The position numbers and the translations under genes were made by a program. From Pantoea dispersa (lineage in GTDB: Bacteria; Pseudomonadota; Gammaproteobacteria; Enterobacterales; Enterobacteriaceae), in contig NZ_SCKT01000001.1 of assembly GCF_014155765.1 (NCBI RefSeq), positions 930,001 through 994,000 of the forward strand: a DNA stretch of 64,000 bases, read 5' to 3'. Positions within the stretch are counted from its first letter, which is position 1, and the number at the start of each line of letters is the position of its first letter. Shown here in pieces: positions 55,434 through 64,000 of this stretch. The notes beneath the pieces are model-generated. The model had not been told where the DNA came from, did not search any database, and was given only the letters and a program-made list of their open reading frames with translations.

Positions 55434-56398
55434 TGAGCAAAAAGAACCCGCGCTGGCAGTTAGCGAAAAAAATCCTTACCTGGCTGTTCTTCATTGCGGT
55501 GATCGTGCTGCTGGTGGTTTACGCACGCAAGGTGAACTGGGAGGACGTGTATAAGGTCATCGTCGGCTATAACCGCTACGTGGTACTGAGCGCCGCCGCG
55601 TTAGTGGTGGTGAGCTACCTCACCTATGGTCTGTACGATTTGATTGGTCGCGCCTACTGCGGGCATAAGCTGGCCAAACGTCAGGTGATGCTGGTGTCAT
55701 TCATCTGTTACGCCTTTAACCTGACGCTGAGCACCTGGGTGGGCGGTGTGGCGATGCGCTATCGCCTCTATTCGCGCCTCGGCCTGCCCGGCGGCACTAT
55801 CACGCGCATCTTTTCACTGAGTATTGCCACTAACTGGCTCGGCTACATTTTGCTTGGCGGCGTAGTGTTTGTCTCCGGCATGGTGCCGATTCCGCCCGGC
55901 TGGTTCATCGGCGAAGGCACGCTACGGGTAATTGGTGCGGTACTGCTGGCGATGGTGGCGGTTTATCTGTGGGCCTGTGCTTTCGCGAAGAAGCGCCGCT
56001 GGACGGTGAAGGGCCAGCATCTGCAGCTGCCCTCACTGCGCATGGCGCTGTTTCAGTTTGCCGTTTCCTGCGCCAACTGGATGGTGATGGGCACCATTAT
56101 CTGGCTGCTGCTGGCGCGTGAAGTGGATTATCCAATCGTGCTGGGGGTGCTGTTAATCAGCAGTATTGCCGGGGTGATTATTCATATTCCGGCGGGCATT
56201 GGCGTGCTTGAAGCAGTGTTCCTCGCGCTGCTCAGCGGCCAGCATGCCTCGCACGGTGAGATTATCGCCGCGCTGCTGGCTTATCGCGTGCTCTATTTTA
56301 TTCTGCCGCTGCTGCTGGCACTGGTGCTGTATCTGTGGCTGGAGAGCCGCGCGAAGCATTTACGGCAGAAGAATGAGCGCAAGATGGCGGCACGATAA
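55433..56398 (+). CDS. ybhN: Inner-membrane protein YbhN
   Basis: A 321-residue polytopic membrane protein of the lysylphosphatidylglycerol-synthase-like flippase family (UPF0104). It has about eight helices and the conserved HIPAGIGVLEAVFLALLSG stretch. Its start overlaps the clsB stop by one base (TGATG). It has no catalytic soluble domain, so it may move or assist lipids made by ClsB. A large palindromic repeat follows. Confidence 0.93.
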   Translation: MSKKNPRWQLAKKILTWLFFIAVIVLLVVYARKVNWEDVYKVIVGYNRYVVLSAAALVVVSYLTYGLYDLIGRAYCGHKLAKRQVMLVSFICYAFNLTLSTWVGGVAMRYRLYSRLGLPGGTITRIFSLSIATNWLGYILLGGVVFVSGMVPIPPGWFIGEGTLRVIGAVLLAMVAVYLWACAFAKKRRWTVKGQHLQLPSLRMALFQFAVSCANWMVMGTIIWLLLAREVDYPIVLGVLLISSIAGVIIHIPAGIGVLEAVFLALLSGQHASHGEIIAALLAYRVLYFILPLLLALVLYLWLESRAKHLRQKNERKMAAR

Positions 56399-56436
56399 GG
56401 CGTGCCAGGTGGAAGATGAAGAACGCGTAATACATT

Positions 56437-56501
56437 GCGCCGCTACGGAGAAGGTGAAACGGGCTGATAAGTACAAACCGTTCACCTGGCCGTAGCGGCG
56501 C
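56437..56501. repeat. Inverted GTAGCGGCGC repeat pair
   Basis: Outer arms GCGCCGCTACGG (56437-56448) and CCGTAGCGGCGC (56490-56501) are perfect inverted repeats. Inside them AGGTGAAACGG and CCGTTCACCT extend the stem with one bulged base. It lies between convergent ybhN and ybhL and belongs to the family of the 36732-36805 element with a different interior. Confidence 0.85.
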
Positions 56502-56534
56502 GATTATTTTCACAGCCTTAATGGCTGGTGACTG

Positions 56535-57242
56535 TTAACGACGGTTACCGAAAATCCGCAGCAGCATCAGGAACAGGTTGATGAAATCGAGATACAGCGT
56601 CAGCGCGCCCATGATGGAGAAGCGGCGCAGATTCTCTTTATCGTTAACATCAATGCCCTCACCGATGGCTTTCAGCTTCTGCGTGTCGTAAGCCGTCAGG
56701 CCCACAAACACCACCACGCCGATATAGGTAATCGCCCACATCAGCGCCGGGCTTTTCAGCCAGAAGTTCACCAGCGACGCCAGCAGAATGCCGATCAGCG
56801 CCATAAACAGCAGGCTGCCGAAGCGGCTCAGGTCGCGTTTGGTGGTGTAGCCGTAAAAGCTCATGGCACCAAACATGCCCGCGGTAACGAAGAAGGTACT
56901 GGCGATCGACGAGTAGGTATAAACAAGGAAAATACTCGCCATTGTCAGCCCGGTCAGCGCGGAATAGAGCATAAACAGCCCGGTCGCCACGGCGCCGCTC
57001 ATGCGCTGCACCATGCCGGAAAGCACGAATACCAGCGCCAGCTGCGCGATAATCAGGCCGAAGAAGGTGATGCGATTGGCAAACACCAGCTCCATGACGG
57101 CAGGCGTGCGCGCGGCAAACCACGACACAAACGCCGTCAGCAGTAAGCCGCAGGTCATCCAGCCATACACCTGCGCCATATAGGTTTGCAGCCCGGTCGA
57201 CGCCTGCTGCACGATTGAACCATTACGTGGATATCGATCCAT
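56535..57242 (-). CDS. ybhL: BAX inhibitor-1 family protein YbhL
   Basis: A 235-residue membrane protein with seven helices of the Bax inhibitor-1 (TMBIM) family, whose bacterial members conduct calcium or protons. Conserved parts are YMAQVYGWMTCGLLLTA and the C-terminal YLDFINLFLMLLRIFG. It matches E. coli YbhL. It lies between ybhN (convergent) and the lipoprotein gene. Confidence 0.94.
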   Translation of the reverse strand: MDRYPRNGSIVQQASTGLQTYMAQVYGWMTCGLLLTAFVSWFAARTPAVMELVFANRITFFGLIIAQLALVFVLSGMVQRMSGAVATGLFMLYSALTGLTMASIFLVYTYSSIASTFFVTAGMFGAMSFYGYTTKRDLSRFGSLLFMALIGILLASLVNFWLKSPALMWAITYIGVVVFVGLTAYDTQKLKAIGEGIDVNDKENLRRFSIMGALTLYLDFINLFLMLLRIFGNRR

Positions 57243-57299
57243 GATGCACCTCTTTAAAAGTTACTGATAACGTCAGTGTGAAGTGTACACCACCGATCG

Positions 57300-58394
57300 T
57301 CAACGGCGCGTCATACACTGCTGATATCGCCCGTCAACCCGCTGGGCAAACCACGCGGTGGTGAGATTACGGGTAATTTTCGGGCTCTCCAGCTTAATGC
57401 CCGGCAGCACTTCGCGCGGCAGACGTTTTCCCGCCATCTTATCGGCGAGGATAAAGGTCTGTTTCCACAGCGTGCTGTCGCTGAAGCTTTCGCTGTCGCC
57501 CTTCTCCAGATCGCGGCGAATTTCCCGCGGGCTCATGTCCAGCTGCTTCGCCAGCGTGCGCACCGCCAGTTCGGTGGCGCTCGCCTGTTCGCTGCCGTAG
57601 CGGATCAGGTCGCCGTCCAGCGCCAGTTTGATGCCGCTGGCACGCGCCACCGCAGCCTGGAACGCGGCGTTGCGGCTGGCGTACCAGCCGGCGTTGAAGT
57701 CGGCGAAGCGATACAGCGGCTGGCTGTAGTCTACCGGATAGCCCAGCAGGTGCAGCGTGCCGAAGTAGATACCGCCGCGCCGGCTAAACACTTCGCGCCG
57801 GATTGAACCGTCAATCGGGTATGGATAGCCCTGCGCATGCGCTTCGGCAAAGGCAATGCTGACCTGCATCGGCCCGCCGGTGTGGATTGGGTTGAGATTA
57901 CCGAACAGCTTCTGCCCCATCGGCACCATATCGATAAAGTCATCAAAAATGGCGCTCAGCTCTTTCTCGCTGTGCACCTTATCGAGACGTGCCGCGTAGC
58001 TCTCGCCGTTGGAGGATTTGATCAGTAACGCGGTGCGCACCAGAAACGCCGGCACGTGCACGCTGGCGGCGCGGCGGTCAATCTCCGCCCAGGCGATTTT
58101 TGGCAGACCCGGCACGGTGGCATCGGCGCTGAAGTTAGATTCCTGATCGGTCACGGCGATCACCGCGCAAATGTTGCTGGCGCTGGCGTCGATGTGCTGC
58201 ACGCGCAGCGCGGTATAGATGTCGTCGGCCCAGGCCGATTTTTGCGTCACATGGGCGGGCAGCAATTGCTGAATCTGCGCTTTCACGTCAGCGGGCTGGC
58301 GGGCCGGTAGCTGCGGCTCCTTTTTGGTGCTGCATCCGGCCAGCACCAGCGCAGCCAGCAGCGCTGCGCCGCGTAATATCGTGTTGGTGTTCAT
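57300..58394 (-). CDS. DUF1615 lipoprotein
   Basis: A 364-residue lipoprotein. The lipobox is LVLAGC, so Cys21 is lipidated after signal peptidase II cleavage. The body belongs to DUF1615, with the markers VIAVTDQESNFSADATVPGL and GGPMQVSIAFAEA, which resemble lysozyme-like (lytic transglycosylase) segments. A cell-wall role is possible but unproved. It is inserted between moaE and ybhL, which are neighbours in E. coli. Confidence 0.85.
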   Translation of the reverse strand: MNTNTILRGAALLAALVLAGCSTKKEPQLPARQPADVKAQIQQLLPAHVTQKSAWADDIYTALRVQHIDASASNICAVIAVTDQESNFSADATVPGLPKIAWAEIDRRAASVHVPAFLVRTALLIKSSNGESYAARLDKVHSEKELSAIFDDFIDMVPMGQKLFGNLNPIHTGGPMQVSIAFAEAHAQGYPYPIDGSIRREVFSRRGGIYFGTLHLLGYPVDYSQPLYRFADFNAGWYASRNAAFQAAVARASGIKLALDGDLIRYGSEQASATELAVRTLAKQLDMSPREIRRDLEKGDSESFSDSTLWKQTFILADKMAGKRLPREVLPGIKLESPKITRNLTTAWFAQRVDGRYQQCMTRR

Positions 58395-58476
58395 CCTGCT
58401 CCCTGATAAGCCAGCAAAAACCGTACCTTACCGTTTTCGTGGTCTGGCGGCTATCAGCGCGGGCGGATTTTGCGCG

Positions 58477-58929
58477 CTAGTTCCAGCGTTCAGCGGCCTG
58501 ATGGTCGCTGTCGCGGGCATCGACCCAGCGATCGCCCTGCGCGGTGGCTTCGCGCTTCCAGAACGGCGCGCGGGTTTTCAGGTAATCCATGATGAATTCA
58601 CTGGCGGCAAAGGCGCTGCCGCGATGGGCGCTGCTGACGCCAACGAACACGATCTCATCACCGGGGAACAGTTCGCCTACGCGATGAATCACCGTCACCT
58701 GCTGCAGCGCCCAGCGCTGACGCGCATCCGCCACAATCTCTGCCAGCGCTTTTTCCGTCATACCCGGATAGTGCTCCAGCGTTAACGCGGCCACGCTGTC
58801 GCCAAGATTGTGGTTGCGGACTTTGCCGGTGAAGGTGACGACCGCGCCGTCGCTGTCATGCGCTGCCAGCAGCGCATACTCGTCGCCAACGTTAAACGGC
58901 GCGCTGCCGACGCGAATTCGGGTTGTCAT
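58477..58929 (-). CDS. moaE: Molybdopterin synthase catalytic subunit MoaE
   Basis: A 150-residue large subunit of molybdopterin synthase, which adds two sulfurs to cyclic pyranopterin monophosphate using MoaD thiocarboxylate. DGAVVTFTGKVRNHNLGDSV, LEHYPGMTEKAL and the C-terminal DYLKTRAPFWKRE with catalytic lysines are present. The gene starts two bases after moaD and ends the moa operon. Confidence 0.97.
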   Translation of the reverse strand: MTTRIRVGSAPFNVGDEYALLAAHDSDGAVVTFTGKVRNHNLGDSVAALTLEHYPGMTEKALAEIVADARQRWALQQVTVIHRVGELFPGDEIVFVGVSSAHRGSAFAASEFIMDYLKTRAPFWKREATAQGDRWVDARDSDHQAAERWN

Positions 58930-58931
58930 GC

Positions 58932-59177
58932 TCAGCCTCCGGTAACCGGCGGGAAGAACGCCACTTCATCGCCGGCGCGCAGCGGATGATTCATCGGCAC
59001 CAGCGTCTGATTCACCGCCGCCAGCAGCTTGCCGGACTCCAGCGCCAGCGCCCAGCGATCGCTTTTCTGCGCCAGCGCAGCGCGCAGCGTGGCGACGTCA
59101 GCATACTCTGCCGCCAGATCCAGCGTGGCGGTGCCGGTCAGTTCGCGCACCTGGGCAAAAAACAGCACCTTAATCAT
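58932..59177 (-). CDS. moaD: Molybdopterin synthase sulfur carrier MoaD
   Basis: An 81-residue ubiquitin-like sulfur carrier ending in the required Gly-Gly (FFPPVTGG), which is adenylated and thiocarboxylated. The start at 59177 ([15 protein letters not shown]) overlaps the end of moaC by eight bases. Confidence 0.96.
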   Translation of the reverse strand: MIKVLFFAQVRELTGTATLDLAAEYADVATLRAALAQKSDRWALALESGKLLAAVNQTLVPMNHPLRAGDEVAFFPPVTGG

Positions 59178-59655
59178 GGCGCACCGCCTGGAAATCACCG
59201 GATTTACCGCCGCTTTTGCTCAGCAGCCGCAGCTGGTCGATGACGATATCTTTCTGCACCGCTTTGCACATGTCGTAGATGGTCAGCGCCGCGACCGACG
59301 CGGCGGTCAGCGCTTCCATTTCCACGCCGGTTTTGCCGCTCAGGCGACAGCGCGAGGTAATGCGTACGCGGCTGTGCTCCGGCTCAGCCACCAGCGTCAC
59401 CTCGACTTTGCTCAGCATCAGCGGATGGCACAGCGGAATCAGTTCCCAGGTACGCTTCGCCGCCTGGATGCCGGCAATGCGTGCGGTGGCGAAAACATCG
59501 CCTTTGTCATGGCTGCCGTCGAGGATCATTTGCAGCGTGGCCGGCTGCATCAGCACCAGCGCTTCCGCCTGCGCTTCTCGCACGGTGTCAGTTTTGCCGG
59601 AGACGTCCACCATGTGGGCTTCGCCGGCCGCGTTGATATGGGTTAACGAGGACAT
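59170..59655 (-). CDS. moaC: Cyclic pyranopterin monophosphate synthase MoaC
   Basis: A 161-residue enzyme that converts the MoaA product, 3',8-cyclo-GTP, to cyclic pyranopterin monophosphate. Conserved segments are [37 protein letters not shown] and the lysine in the KSGGKSGD tail. Two bases separate it from moaB. Confidence 0.97.
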   Translation of the reverse strand: MSSLTHINAAGEAHMVDVSGKTDTVREAQAEALVLMQPATLQMILDGSHDKGDVFATARIAGIQAAKRTWELIPLCHPLMLSKVEVTLVAEPEHSRVRITSRCRLSGKTGVEMEALTAASVAALTIYDMCKAVQKDIVIDQLRLLSKSGGKSGDFQAVRHD

Positions 59656-59657
59656 GC

Positions 59658-60173
59658 TTATAACTTCTTCAAATGTGAGACAAAATTACACGGACGCGTA
59701 CGCGCATCCAGCTGGGCTTCAATAATCCGCTCCCATGCACTGCGGCAGGCACCGGTTGAGCCCGGCACGGCAAACAGCAGCGTCTGGTTGGCCAGACCGG
59801 CCACCGCGCGTGATTGCAGCGTCGCGCTGCCGATCTCCTCGTAAGAGATCATGCGAAACAGTTCACCAAAGCCGTCAATTTCGCGATCCAGCAGCGGCAG
59901 CAGCGCTTCCGGCGTACTGTTTTTACTGTTAAAGCCGGTACCGCCGTTAATCAGCACCACCTGCACATCTTCACTGGCGATCCAGCGCGACACCGTGGCG
60001 CGGATGCGATAACGGTTGTCCGGGACGATGGCGTGATCGACCACCTGATGCCCGGCTTCGGTCAGCGCCTCACGCAGATAGTCGCCGGAGCTGTCACTGC
60101 TGGCGTCGCGGCTGTCAGAGACGGTCATCACCGCCGCATTTAAGGCGACAAAATCGCCGGAAGGTTTACCCAT
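59658..60173 (-). CDS. moaB: Molybdenum cofactor protein MoaB
   Basis: A 171-residue molybdopterin-binding (MogA-like) protein. [38 protein letters not shown] and [16 protein letters not shown] fit the family. In E. coli MoaB is dispensable beside MogA. The start at 60173 follows AGGAG. The frame running to 60362 lies inside moaA. Confidence 0.96.
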   Translation of the reverse strand: MGKPSGDFVALNAAVMTVSDSRDASSDSSGDYLREALTEAGHQVVDHAIVPDNRYRIRATVSRWIASEDVQVVLINGGTGFNSKNSTPEALLPLLDREIDGFGELFRMISYEEIGSATLQSRAVAGLANQTLLFAVPGSTGACRSAWERIIEAQLDARTRPCNFVSHLKKL

Positions 60174-60190
60174 GGCCGTAACTCCTGTGT

Positions 60191-61177
60191 TTAGCCACCA
60201 ATGAAGGAGAGATTCTGCGTGATGCCGGTATTGCCCTGATGCAGGAAATGCGTCTGCTTCTTCTGCCCGAGGCTGTGAGCGATGCGCGCCTGTAGCTCGG
60301 CCTGCTGATCGTCGGAGGCCAGCAGATCGCGCAGCGGCACGCCGCCGTCGCCAAACAGGCACAGATGCAGGTTACCGATCGCCGATACGCGCAGACGATT
60401 ACAGCTGGCGCAGAAATCTTTTTCATACGGCATGATCAGGCCGACTTCACCCTGATAATCCGGATGGCGGAACACCTGGGCCGGACCATCGCTGCGGCCG
60501 CGCGGCTGGCGCTGCCAGCCCTGCATGATCAGCTGATCGCGAATCACCTCGCCGGACACATGATGACGGCGGAACAGATCGCCGCCCTCGCCGGTTTCCA
60601 TCAGCTCGATAAAGCGCAGCTGAATCGGCCGGGTGCGGATCCACGCCAGAAAGGTCTCCAGACTGTGGCTGTTGACGTCGCGCATCAGCACGCTGTTGAC
60701 TTTGACGGTGCTGAAACCGGCATCAAAGGCCGCATCAATCCCCGCCATGACTTCATGAAACTTGTTCTGCCCGGTAATGGCGTGAAACTGCCGTGCGTCA
60801 AGGCTGTCGACGCTGACATTGATATGAGTGAGGCCTGCCGCACGCCAGGCGCCGACGTCGCGCGCCATGCGGTAGCCATTGGTGGTCATGGCGATCTGGC
60901 GGATCGCCGCGTTGTCGCGCACGGCGGCAATGATATCGGTGAAGTCGCGCCGCATCGAGGGTTCGCCGCCGGTCAGGCGCACTTTTTCGGTGCCCGCCGC
61001 CGCAAAGGCACGCGTCACGCGACGAATCTCATCCAGCGAGAGAAAACTTTTGTTGTGCACGCCGTTCGGCCGGTAGCCGTCGGGCAGGCAGTAGGTACAA
61101 CGGAAGTTACACACATCCGTGACCGACAGGCGCAGATAATAAAAGCTGCGCGCATAGGCATCTGTAAATTGTGGCAC
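60191..61177 (-). CDS. moaA: GTP 3',8-cyclase MoaA
   Basis: A radical-SAM enzyme with two 4Fe-4S clusters that starts molybdenum cofactor synthesis from [11 protein letters not shown] holds the N-terminal cluster, [20 protein letters not shown] the C-terminal one, and the protein ends with the needed Gly-Gly. The GTG at 61177 gives 328 residues (E. coli 329) and has GGAAAGG at the right distance. The ATG at 61213 falls inside the conserved Moco riboswitch and is rejected. First gene of moaABCDE. Confidence 0.95.
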   Translation of the reverse strand: MPQFTDAYARSFYYLRLSVTDVCNFRCTYCLPDGYRPNGVHNKSFLSLDEIRRVTRAFAAAGTEKVRLTGGEPSMRRDFTDIIAAVRDNAAIRQIAMTTNGYRMARDVGAWRAAGLTHINVSVDSLDARQFHAITGQNKFHEVMAGIDAAFDAGFSTVKVNSVLMRDVNSHSLETFLAWIRTRPIQLRFIELMETGEGGDLFRRHHVSGEVIRDQLIMQGWQRQPRGRSDGPAQVFRHPDYQGEVGLIMPYEKDFCASCNRLRVSAIGNLHLCLFGDGGVPLRDLLASDDQQAELQARIAHSLGQKKQTHFLHQGNTGITQNLSFIGG

Positions 61178-61189
61178 CTGAACACCTTT

Positions 61190-61300
61190 CCAAAGTACGG
61201 GAGATGCAGTCATTTCTTTCTGCACCCTGGCAGCTCGCGGCTGCGGCCAGGCATCCATATCACACGACTTAGGAACGCAAGGCTTGGGAGTCTGTTGTCA
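61190..61300 (-). ncRNA. Molybdenum cofactor (Moco) riboswitch upstream of moaA
   Basis: The moaA leader contains the conserved pieces of the Moco RNA motif: ACTCCCAAGCC upstream, then the hairpin CCTGGC...GCCAGG with inner CAGC/GCTG pairs (61226-61251 on the + strand) and the trailing GGTGCAGAAAGAAATG. The element ends shortly before the moaA Shine-Dalgarno site, so ligand binding can control translation. Recalled from the E. coli moaA leader. Boundaries are approximate. Confidence 0.72.
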
Positions 61301-61364
61301 TTGTGGACAACACGGTTAAAGCAAATGGTAGCGCGATTTGACGCTCGCATCCATCAGCATTTAT

Positions 61365-61388
61365 CGCTATATATATTGATACATAACG
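61365..61388. promoter_or_regulatory. ModE box upstream of moaA
   Basis: CGCTATAT, eight bases, ACATAACG: the same 8-8-8 layout as the ModE site of E. coli modA (CGTTATAT ... ACATAACG), with the right half identical and one change on the left. E. coli moaA is activated by ModE-molybdate. It is about 190 bases before the moaA start, upstream of the riboswitch leader. Confidence 0.8.
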
Positions 61389-61455
61389 TTATTTCACCGC
61401 ATTTTCGCGACAGGATACGGTAAAATGCGCGACAGATATTGATACACATCAGTTG

Positions 61456-61487
61456 AACGCCGTCTGCACCTCACGTGCGGCGTTTTT
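61456..61487 (+). terminator. Terminator-like hairpin in the ybhK leader
   Basis: AACGCC, a bulge, GCAC, a five-base loop, GTGC, GGCGTT, then TTT. The structure ends about ten bases before the ybhK ATG, just before AAGGAG. It may attenuate ybhK, or end a short RNA begun upstream. A promoter-like TTGACG is at 61338-61343. Confidence 0.5.
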
Positions 61488-61497
61488 AAGGAGCAGC

Positions 61498-62400
61498 ATG
61501 AATCGTACCCTGGCAGATTTGGATCGCGTGGTGGCACTCGGCGGCGGCCACGGCCTTGGCCGCGTGATGTCGGCGCTGGCGCCGCTGGGCTCACGCCTGA
61601 CCGGCATCGTCACCACCACCGACAACGGCGGATCCACCGGCCGCATACGCCGTTCAGAAGGCGGCATTGCCTGGGGCGACATGCGCAACTGCATTAATCA
61701 GCTGATCACCGAACCCAGCGTGGCCTCTGCCATGTTCGAGTATCGCTTTACCGGCAACGGCGAACTGGCCGGGCATAATCTGGGCAATCTGATCCTGAAA
61801 GCGCTCGATCACCTCAGCGTGCGTCCGCTGGAAGCCATCAACATTATCCGCAACCTGCTGAAGGTGGATGCGTTTCTGATTCCGATGTCAGAGCAGCCGG
61901 TGGACCTGGTCGCGCAGGATAGCGAAGGCAATATGGTGTACGGCGAAACGGCGATTGACGAAATGAAGCAGGCGCCGGAAGAGCTGATGCTGCACCCCAA
62001 TGTGGTGCCGACGCGTGAAGCGCTGGACGCCGTCGCCGAGGCCGATTTGATCCTGATTGGTCCCGGCAGCTTTTACACCAGCCTGATGCCGATTCTGCTG
62101 ATGGAGGAGATGGCACGCGCGCTGCGCCGGACGCCCGCCACCATGGTGTTCATCGGAAATCTCGGTCGCGAACTGAGCCCGGCGGCGGCCAGCCTGACGG
62201 TCGCCGACAAGCTGGCGATGATGGAAAAAGCCATTGGCAAACGGGTGATTGACGCTGTAGTGGTCGGCCCGTCAGCAGACACGCGCGGCGTCACTGAGCG
62301 GTTGATCGTGCGCGAACCGCTGGAAGCCGCCGATATCCGCTATCGTCACGACCGCCAGCTGCTGCGCCGCGCGCTGGAACATGTCATTCAGGCGGTTTAG
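61498..62400 (+). CDS. ybhK: YvcK/CofD-family protein YbhK (gluconeogenesis factor-like)
   Basis: A 300-residue protein of the YvcK/CofD-like family, which binds UDP-sugars in Gram-positive relatives and affects carbon flux and cell shape. The N-terminal [17 protein letters not shown] and [14 protein letters not shown] are the nucleotide-binding loops. The ATG at 61498 follows AAGGAG and agrees with E. coli YbhK. It stands between moaA (divergent) and uvrB (convergent), as in E. coli. Confidence 0.95.
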   Translation: MNRTLADLDRVVALGGGHGLGRVMSALAPLGSRLTGIVTTTDNGGSTGRIRRSEGGIAWGDMRNCINQLITEPSVASAMFEYRFTGNGELAGHNLGNLILKALDHLSVRPLEAINIIRNLLKVDAFLIPMSEQPVDLVAQDSEGNMVYGETAIDEMKQAPEELMLHPNVVPTREALDAVAEADLILIGPGSFYTSLMPILLMEEMARALRRTPATMVFIGNLGRELSPAAASLTVADKLAMMEKAIGKRVIDAVVVGPSADTRGVTERLIVREPLEAADIRYRHDRQLLRRALEHVIQAV

Positions 62401-62425
62401 CCGGCGCGCAACGCGACCGCCGGCT
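62399..62425. terminator. Hairpin between ybhK and uvrB
   Basis: AGCCGGCG and CGCCGGCT form a perfect 8-bp stem with an 11-base loop between the two convergent genes. There is no T run on the + strand side, so it may work mainly as a 3' end structure. Confidence 0.5.
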
Positions 62426-62430
62426 TCAGA

Positions 62431-64000
62431 TTAAGAGGCGGCGATAAACAGTTCACGCAGCTCGTGCAGCTGGTCGCGCACCCGCGCGGCCTCTTCGAAC
62501 TCCAGGTTCTGCGCGTGCTGCTGCATCTGCCCTTCCAGCTCGTGGATCTTCTTCTGCATGGCCTGGGGCGTGAGCGCCAGATAGCTGGCCTCAGCCTCGG
62601 CGGCAGTGCGTGAAGCCGTTTTACCTTTACCGCGCGTTTTCACCACGTTTTTGCCCAGCTCAAGAATATCGGTGATTTTCTTGTTCAGGCCCTGCGGCAC
62701 AATGCCCCGCTCTTCGTTATAGCGCTGCTGCTTCTCGCGGCGGCGCTCGGTCTCTTCCATCGCCCGCGCCATCGACGGCGTGATCTTATCTGCGTAGAGA
62801 ATCGCTCTGCCGTTGACGTTACGCGCCGCGCGTCCGATGGTCTGAATCAGCGAGCGCTCGGAGCGCAGGAAGCCCTCTTTATCGGCGTCCAGAATCGCCA
62901 CCAGCGACACTTCCGGCATATCCAGCCCTTCGCGCAGCAGGTTGATCCCCACCAGCACGTCAAACTCCCCGAGACGCAGATCGCGAATGATCTCCATACG
63001 TTCAACGGTATCAATGTCGGAGTGCAGATAACGCACCTTCTCGCCGTGCTCTTCAAGATACTCGGTGAGGTCTTCGGCCATGCGCTTGGTCAGCGTGGTG
63101 ACCAGCACGCGCTCGTTGATTTCGACGCGCTTGCGGATCTCCGACAGCAGATCGTCGACCTGGGTCGCCACCGGACGCACCTCAAGAATCGGATCGAGCA
63201 GACCGGTAGGCCGCACCACCTGATCGATGACGTCGCCGCCCGATTTCTCCAGCTCGTAGTTACCTGGCGTGGCCGAGACGTAAATGGTCTGCGGTGCCAG
63301 CGCTTCAAACTCTTCAAAGCGCAGCGGACGGTTGTCCAGCGCCGACGGCAGGCGGAAACCGTACTCCACCAGCGTCTCTTTACGCGCGCGGTCACCGCGA
63401 TACATGCCGCCAATCTGCGGAATAGTCACGTGGGATTCATCGACCACCAGCAGGCCATCCGCCGGCAGGTAATCAAACAGCGTCGGCGGCGGCTCACCCG
63501 GTCCGCGCCCGGAGAGATAGCGCGAATAGTTTTCAATGCCCGAGCAGTAGCCGAGTTCGTTCATCATTTCGAGGTCAAACTGGGTGCGCTGGGTGATGCG
63601 CTGCTCTTCCAGCAGTTTGTTGTTTTCCAGCAGCACTTTGCGCCGCACCGCCAGCTCATCCTTGATCTCTTCCATCGCCTGCAGAATACGCTCGCGCGGC
63701 GTCACATAGTGCGTTTTCGGGTAGATAGTGAAACGCGGAATCACCGAGATCACCTGGCCGGTCAGCGGGTCGAACAGCGACAGGCGCTCAACCTCTTCAT
63801 CAAACAGCTCTACACGCAGACCAATGTCATCAGATTCCGCCGGGAAGATATCGATCACTTCGCCGCGCACGCGGAAGGTGCCGCGCTGGAAAACCTGATC
63901 GTTGCGGGTGTACTGCAGTTCGGCGAGGCGGCGCAGGATGCTGCGCTGGTCGATGATCATGCCGCGCGTCAGATGCAGCATCATTTTCAGGTAGAGATCG
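62431..64000 (-). CDS. uvrB: UvrABC system protein B (C-terminal part)
   Basis: The C-terminal 522 or so residues of the UvrB damage-recognition helicase. The gene runs past the window edge, with about 150 N-terminal residues missing. The visible parts are the [10 protein letters not shown] join, the DEAD-like segment [24 protein letters not shown], helicase motifs V and VI ([25 protein letters not shown]) and the C-terminal UVR motif ([15 protein letters not shown]) that binds UvrC. The E. coli gene is LexA-regulated, but the promoter is outside the window. Confidence 0.98.
   Translation of the reverse strand, partial: DLYLKMMLHLTRGMIIDQRSILRRLAELQYTRNDQVFQRGTFRVRGEVIDIFPAESDDIGLRVELFDEEVERLSLFDPLTGQVISVIPRFTIYPKTHYVTPRERILQAMEEIKDELAVRRKVLLENNKLLEEQRITQRTQFDLEMMNELGYCSGIENYSRYLSGRGPGEPPPTLFDYLPADGLLVVDESHVTIPQIGGMYRGDRARKETLVEYGFRLPSALDNRPLRFEEFEALAPQTIYVSATPGNYELEKSGGDVIDQVVRPTGLLDPILEVRPVATQVDDLLSEIRKRVEINERVLVTTLTKRMAEDLTEYLEEHGEKVRYLHSDIDTVERMEIIRDLRLGEFDVLVGINLLREGLDMPEVSLVAILDADKEGFLRSERSLIQTIGRAARNVNGRAILYADKITPSMARAMEETERRREKQQRYNEERGIVPQGLNKKITDILELGKNVVKTRGKGKTASRTAAEAEASYLALTPQAMQKKIHELEGQMQQHAQNLEFEEAARVRDQLHELRELFIAAS

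Noticed and set aside
61178-61213. ATG start for moaA at 61213
   Set aside because: It lies in the conserved tail of the Moco motif, adds 12 residues beyond the family length, and the GTG at 61177 has the better ribosome site.
60365-61423. A 352-codon + strand frame across moaA and its leader
   Set aside because: It would run over the riboswitch and moaA on the opposite strand. No ribosome site and no recognisable protein.

Overview
The window is a GC-rich, densely coded chromosomal segment from an enterobacterium, most likely of the Pantoea/Erwinia group. Many proteins align nearly end to end with Escherichia coli orthologues (DinG, MlrA, YehWXY-OsmF, BglX, Dld, PbpG, YohC/D/F, LdtB, DusC, RhlE, YbhQ/P/N/L, ClsB, MoaA-E, YbhK, UvrB). 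The accessory genes and the GTAG-headed palindromic repeats differ from E. coli. I saw no tRNA, rRNA, CRISPR array, phage or insertion sequence.

Layout. 1-6.8 kb: an M20 amidohydrolase, ybiB-dinG with a clear LexA box, and a LysR gene divergent from an iron-type alcohol dehydrogenase. 6.9-15.1 kb: a seven-gene operon (argininosuccinate-lyase-like enzyme, polar amino acid ABC transporter, two CE4 deacetylase-fold proteins, MmgE/PrpD protein) divergent from its own LysR gene. This is the most interesting part: the enzyme combination fits uptake and C-N cleavage of an N-succinyl or aminopolycarboxylate-type compound. 15.3-16.4 kb: an XRE-cupin regulator with an acetyltransferase gene. 16.5-21.2 kb: mlrA, the tiny yohO and yehWXY-osmF. 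21.4-32.4 kb: accessory genes (MFS transporter, idi, a chemoreceptor with a sigma-28 promoter, an AT-rich pair of unknown genes, a TauE-like exporter with a LysR gene, a SUFU-domain protein, a small membrane protein and an MpaB-family protein). 32.5-42.7 kb: bglX, dld, an MscS-type channel gene, pbpG, yohC, yohD and yohF. 42.9-50.1 kb: a GH15 enzyme, ldtB, a ZntB-like transporter, a PiT phosphate transporter and an MFS transporter. 50.2-64 kb: rhlE-dusC, ybhQ, ybhP-clsB-ybhN, ybhL, a DUF1615 lipoprotein, moaABCDE under a ModE box and a Moco riboswitch, ybhK, and uvrB cut by the window edge.

Synteny. Two neighbourhoods that are far apart in E. coli are joined here: the dinG/rhlE/ybh/moa/uvrB region, and the mlrA-yeh-bglX-dld-pbpG-yoh-dusC region. 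The second lies between ybiB-dinG and rhlE.

Regulation visible in the sequence: LexA box (dinG), sigma-28 promoter (chemoreceptor), probable sigma-S promoter (osmF), ModE box and Moco riboswitch (moaA), and several palindromic operator candidates (XRE gene, mlrA, idi, the argH-like/LysR divergent promoter). Several starts are GTG or TTG (lysR at 5594, yehY, the TauE-like gene, yohD, moaA), chosen from Shine-Dalgarno placement and family length.
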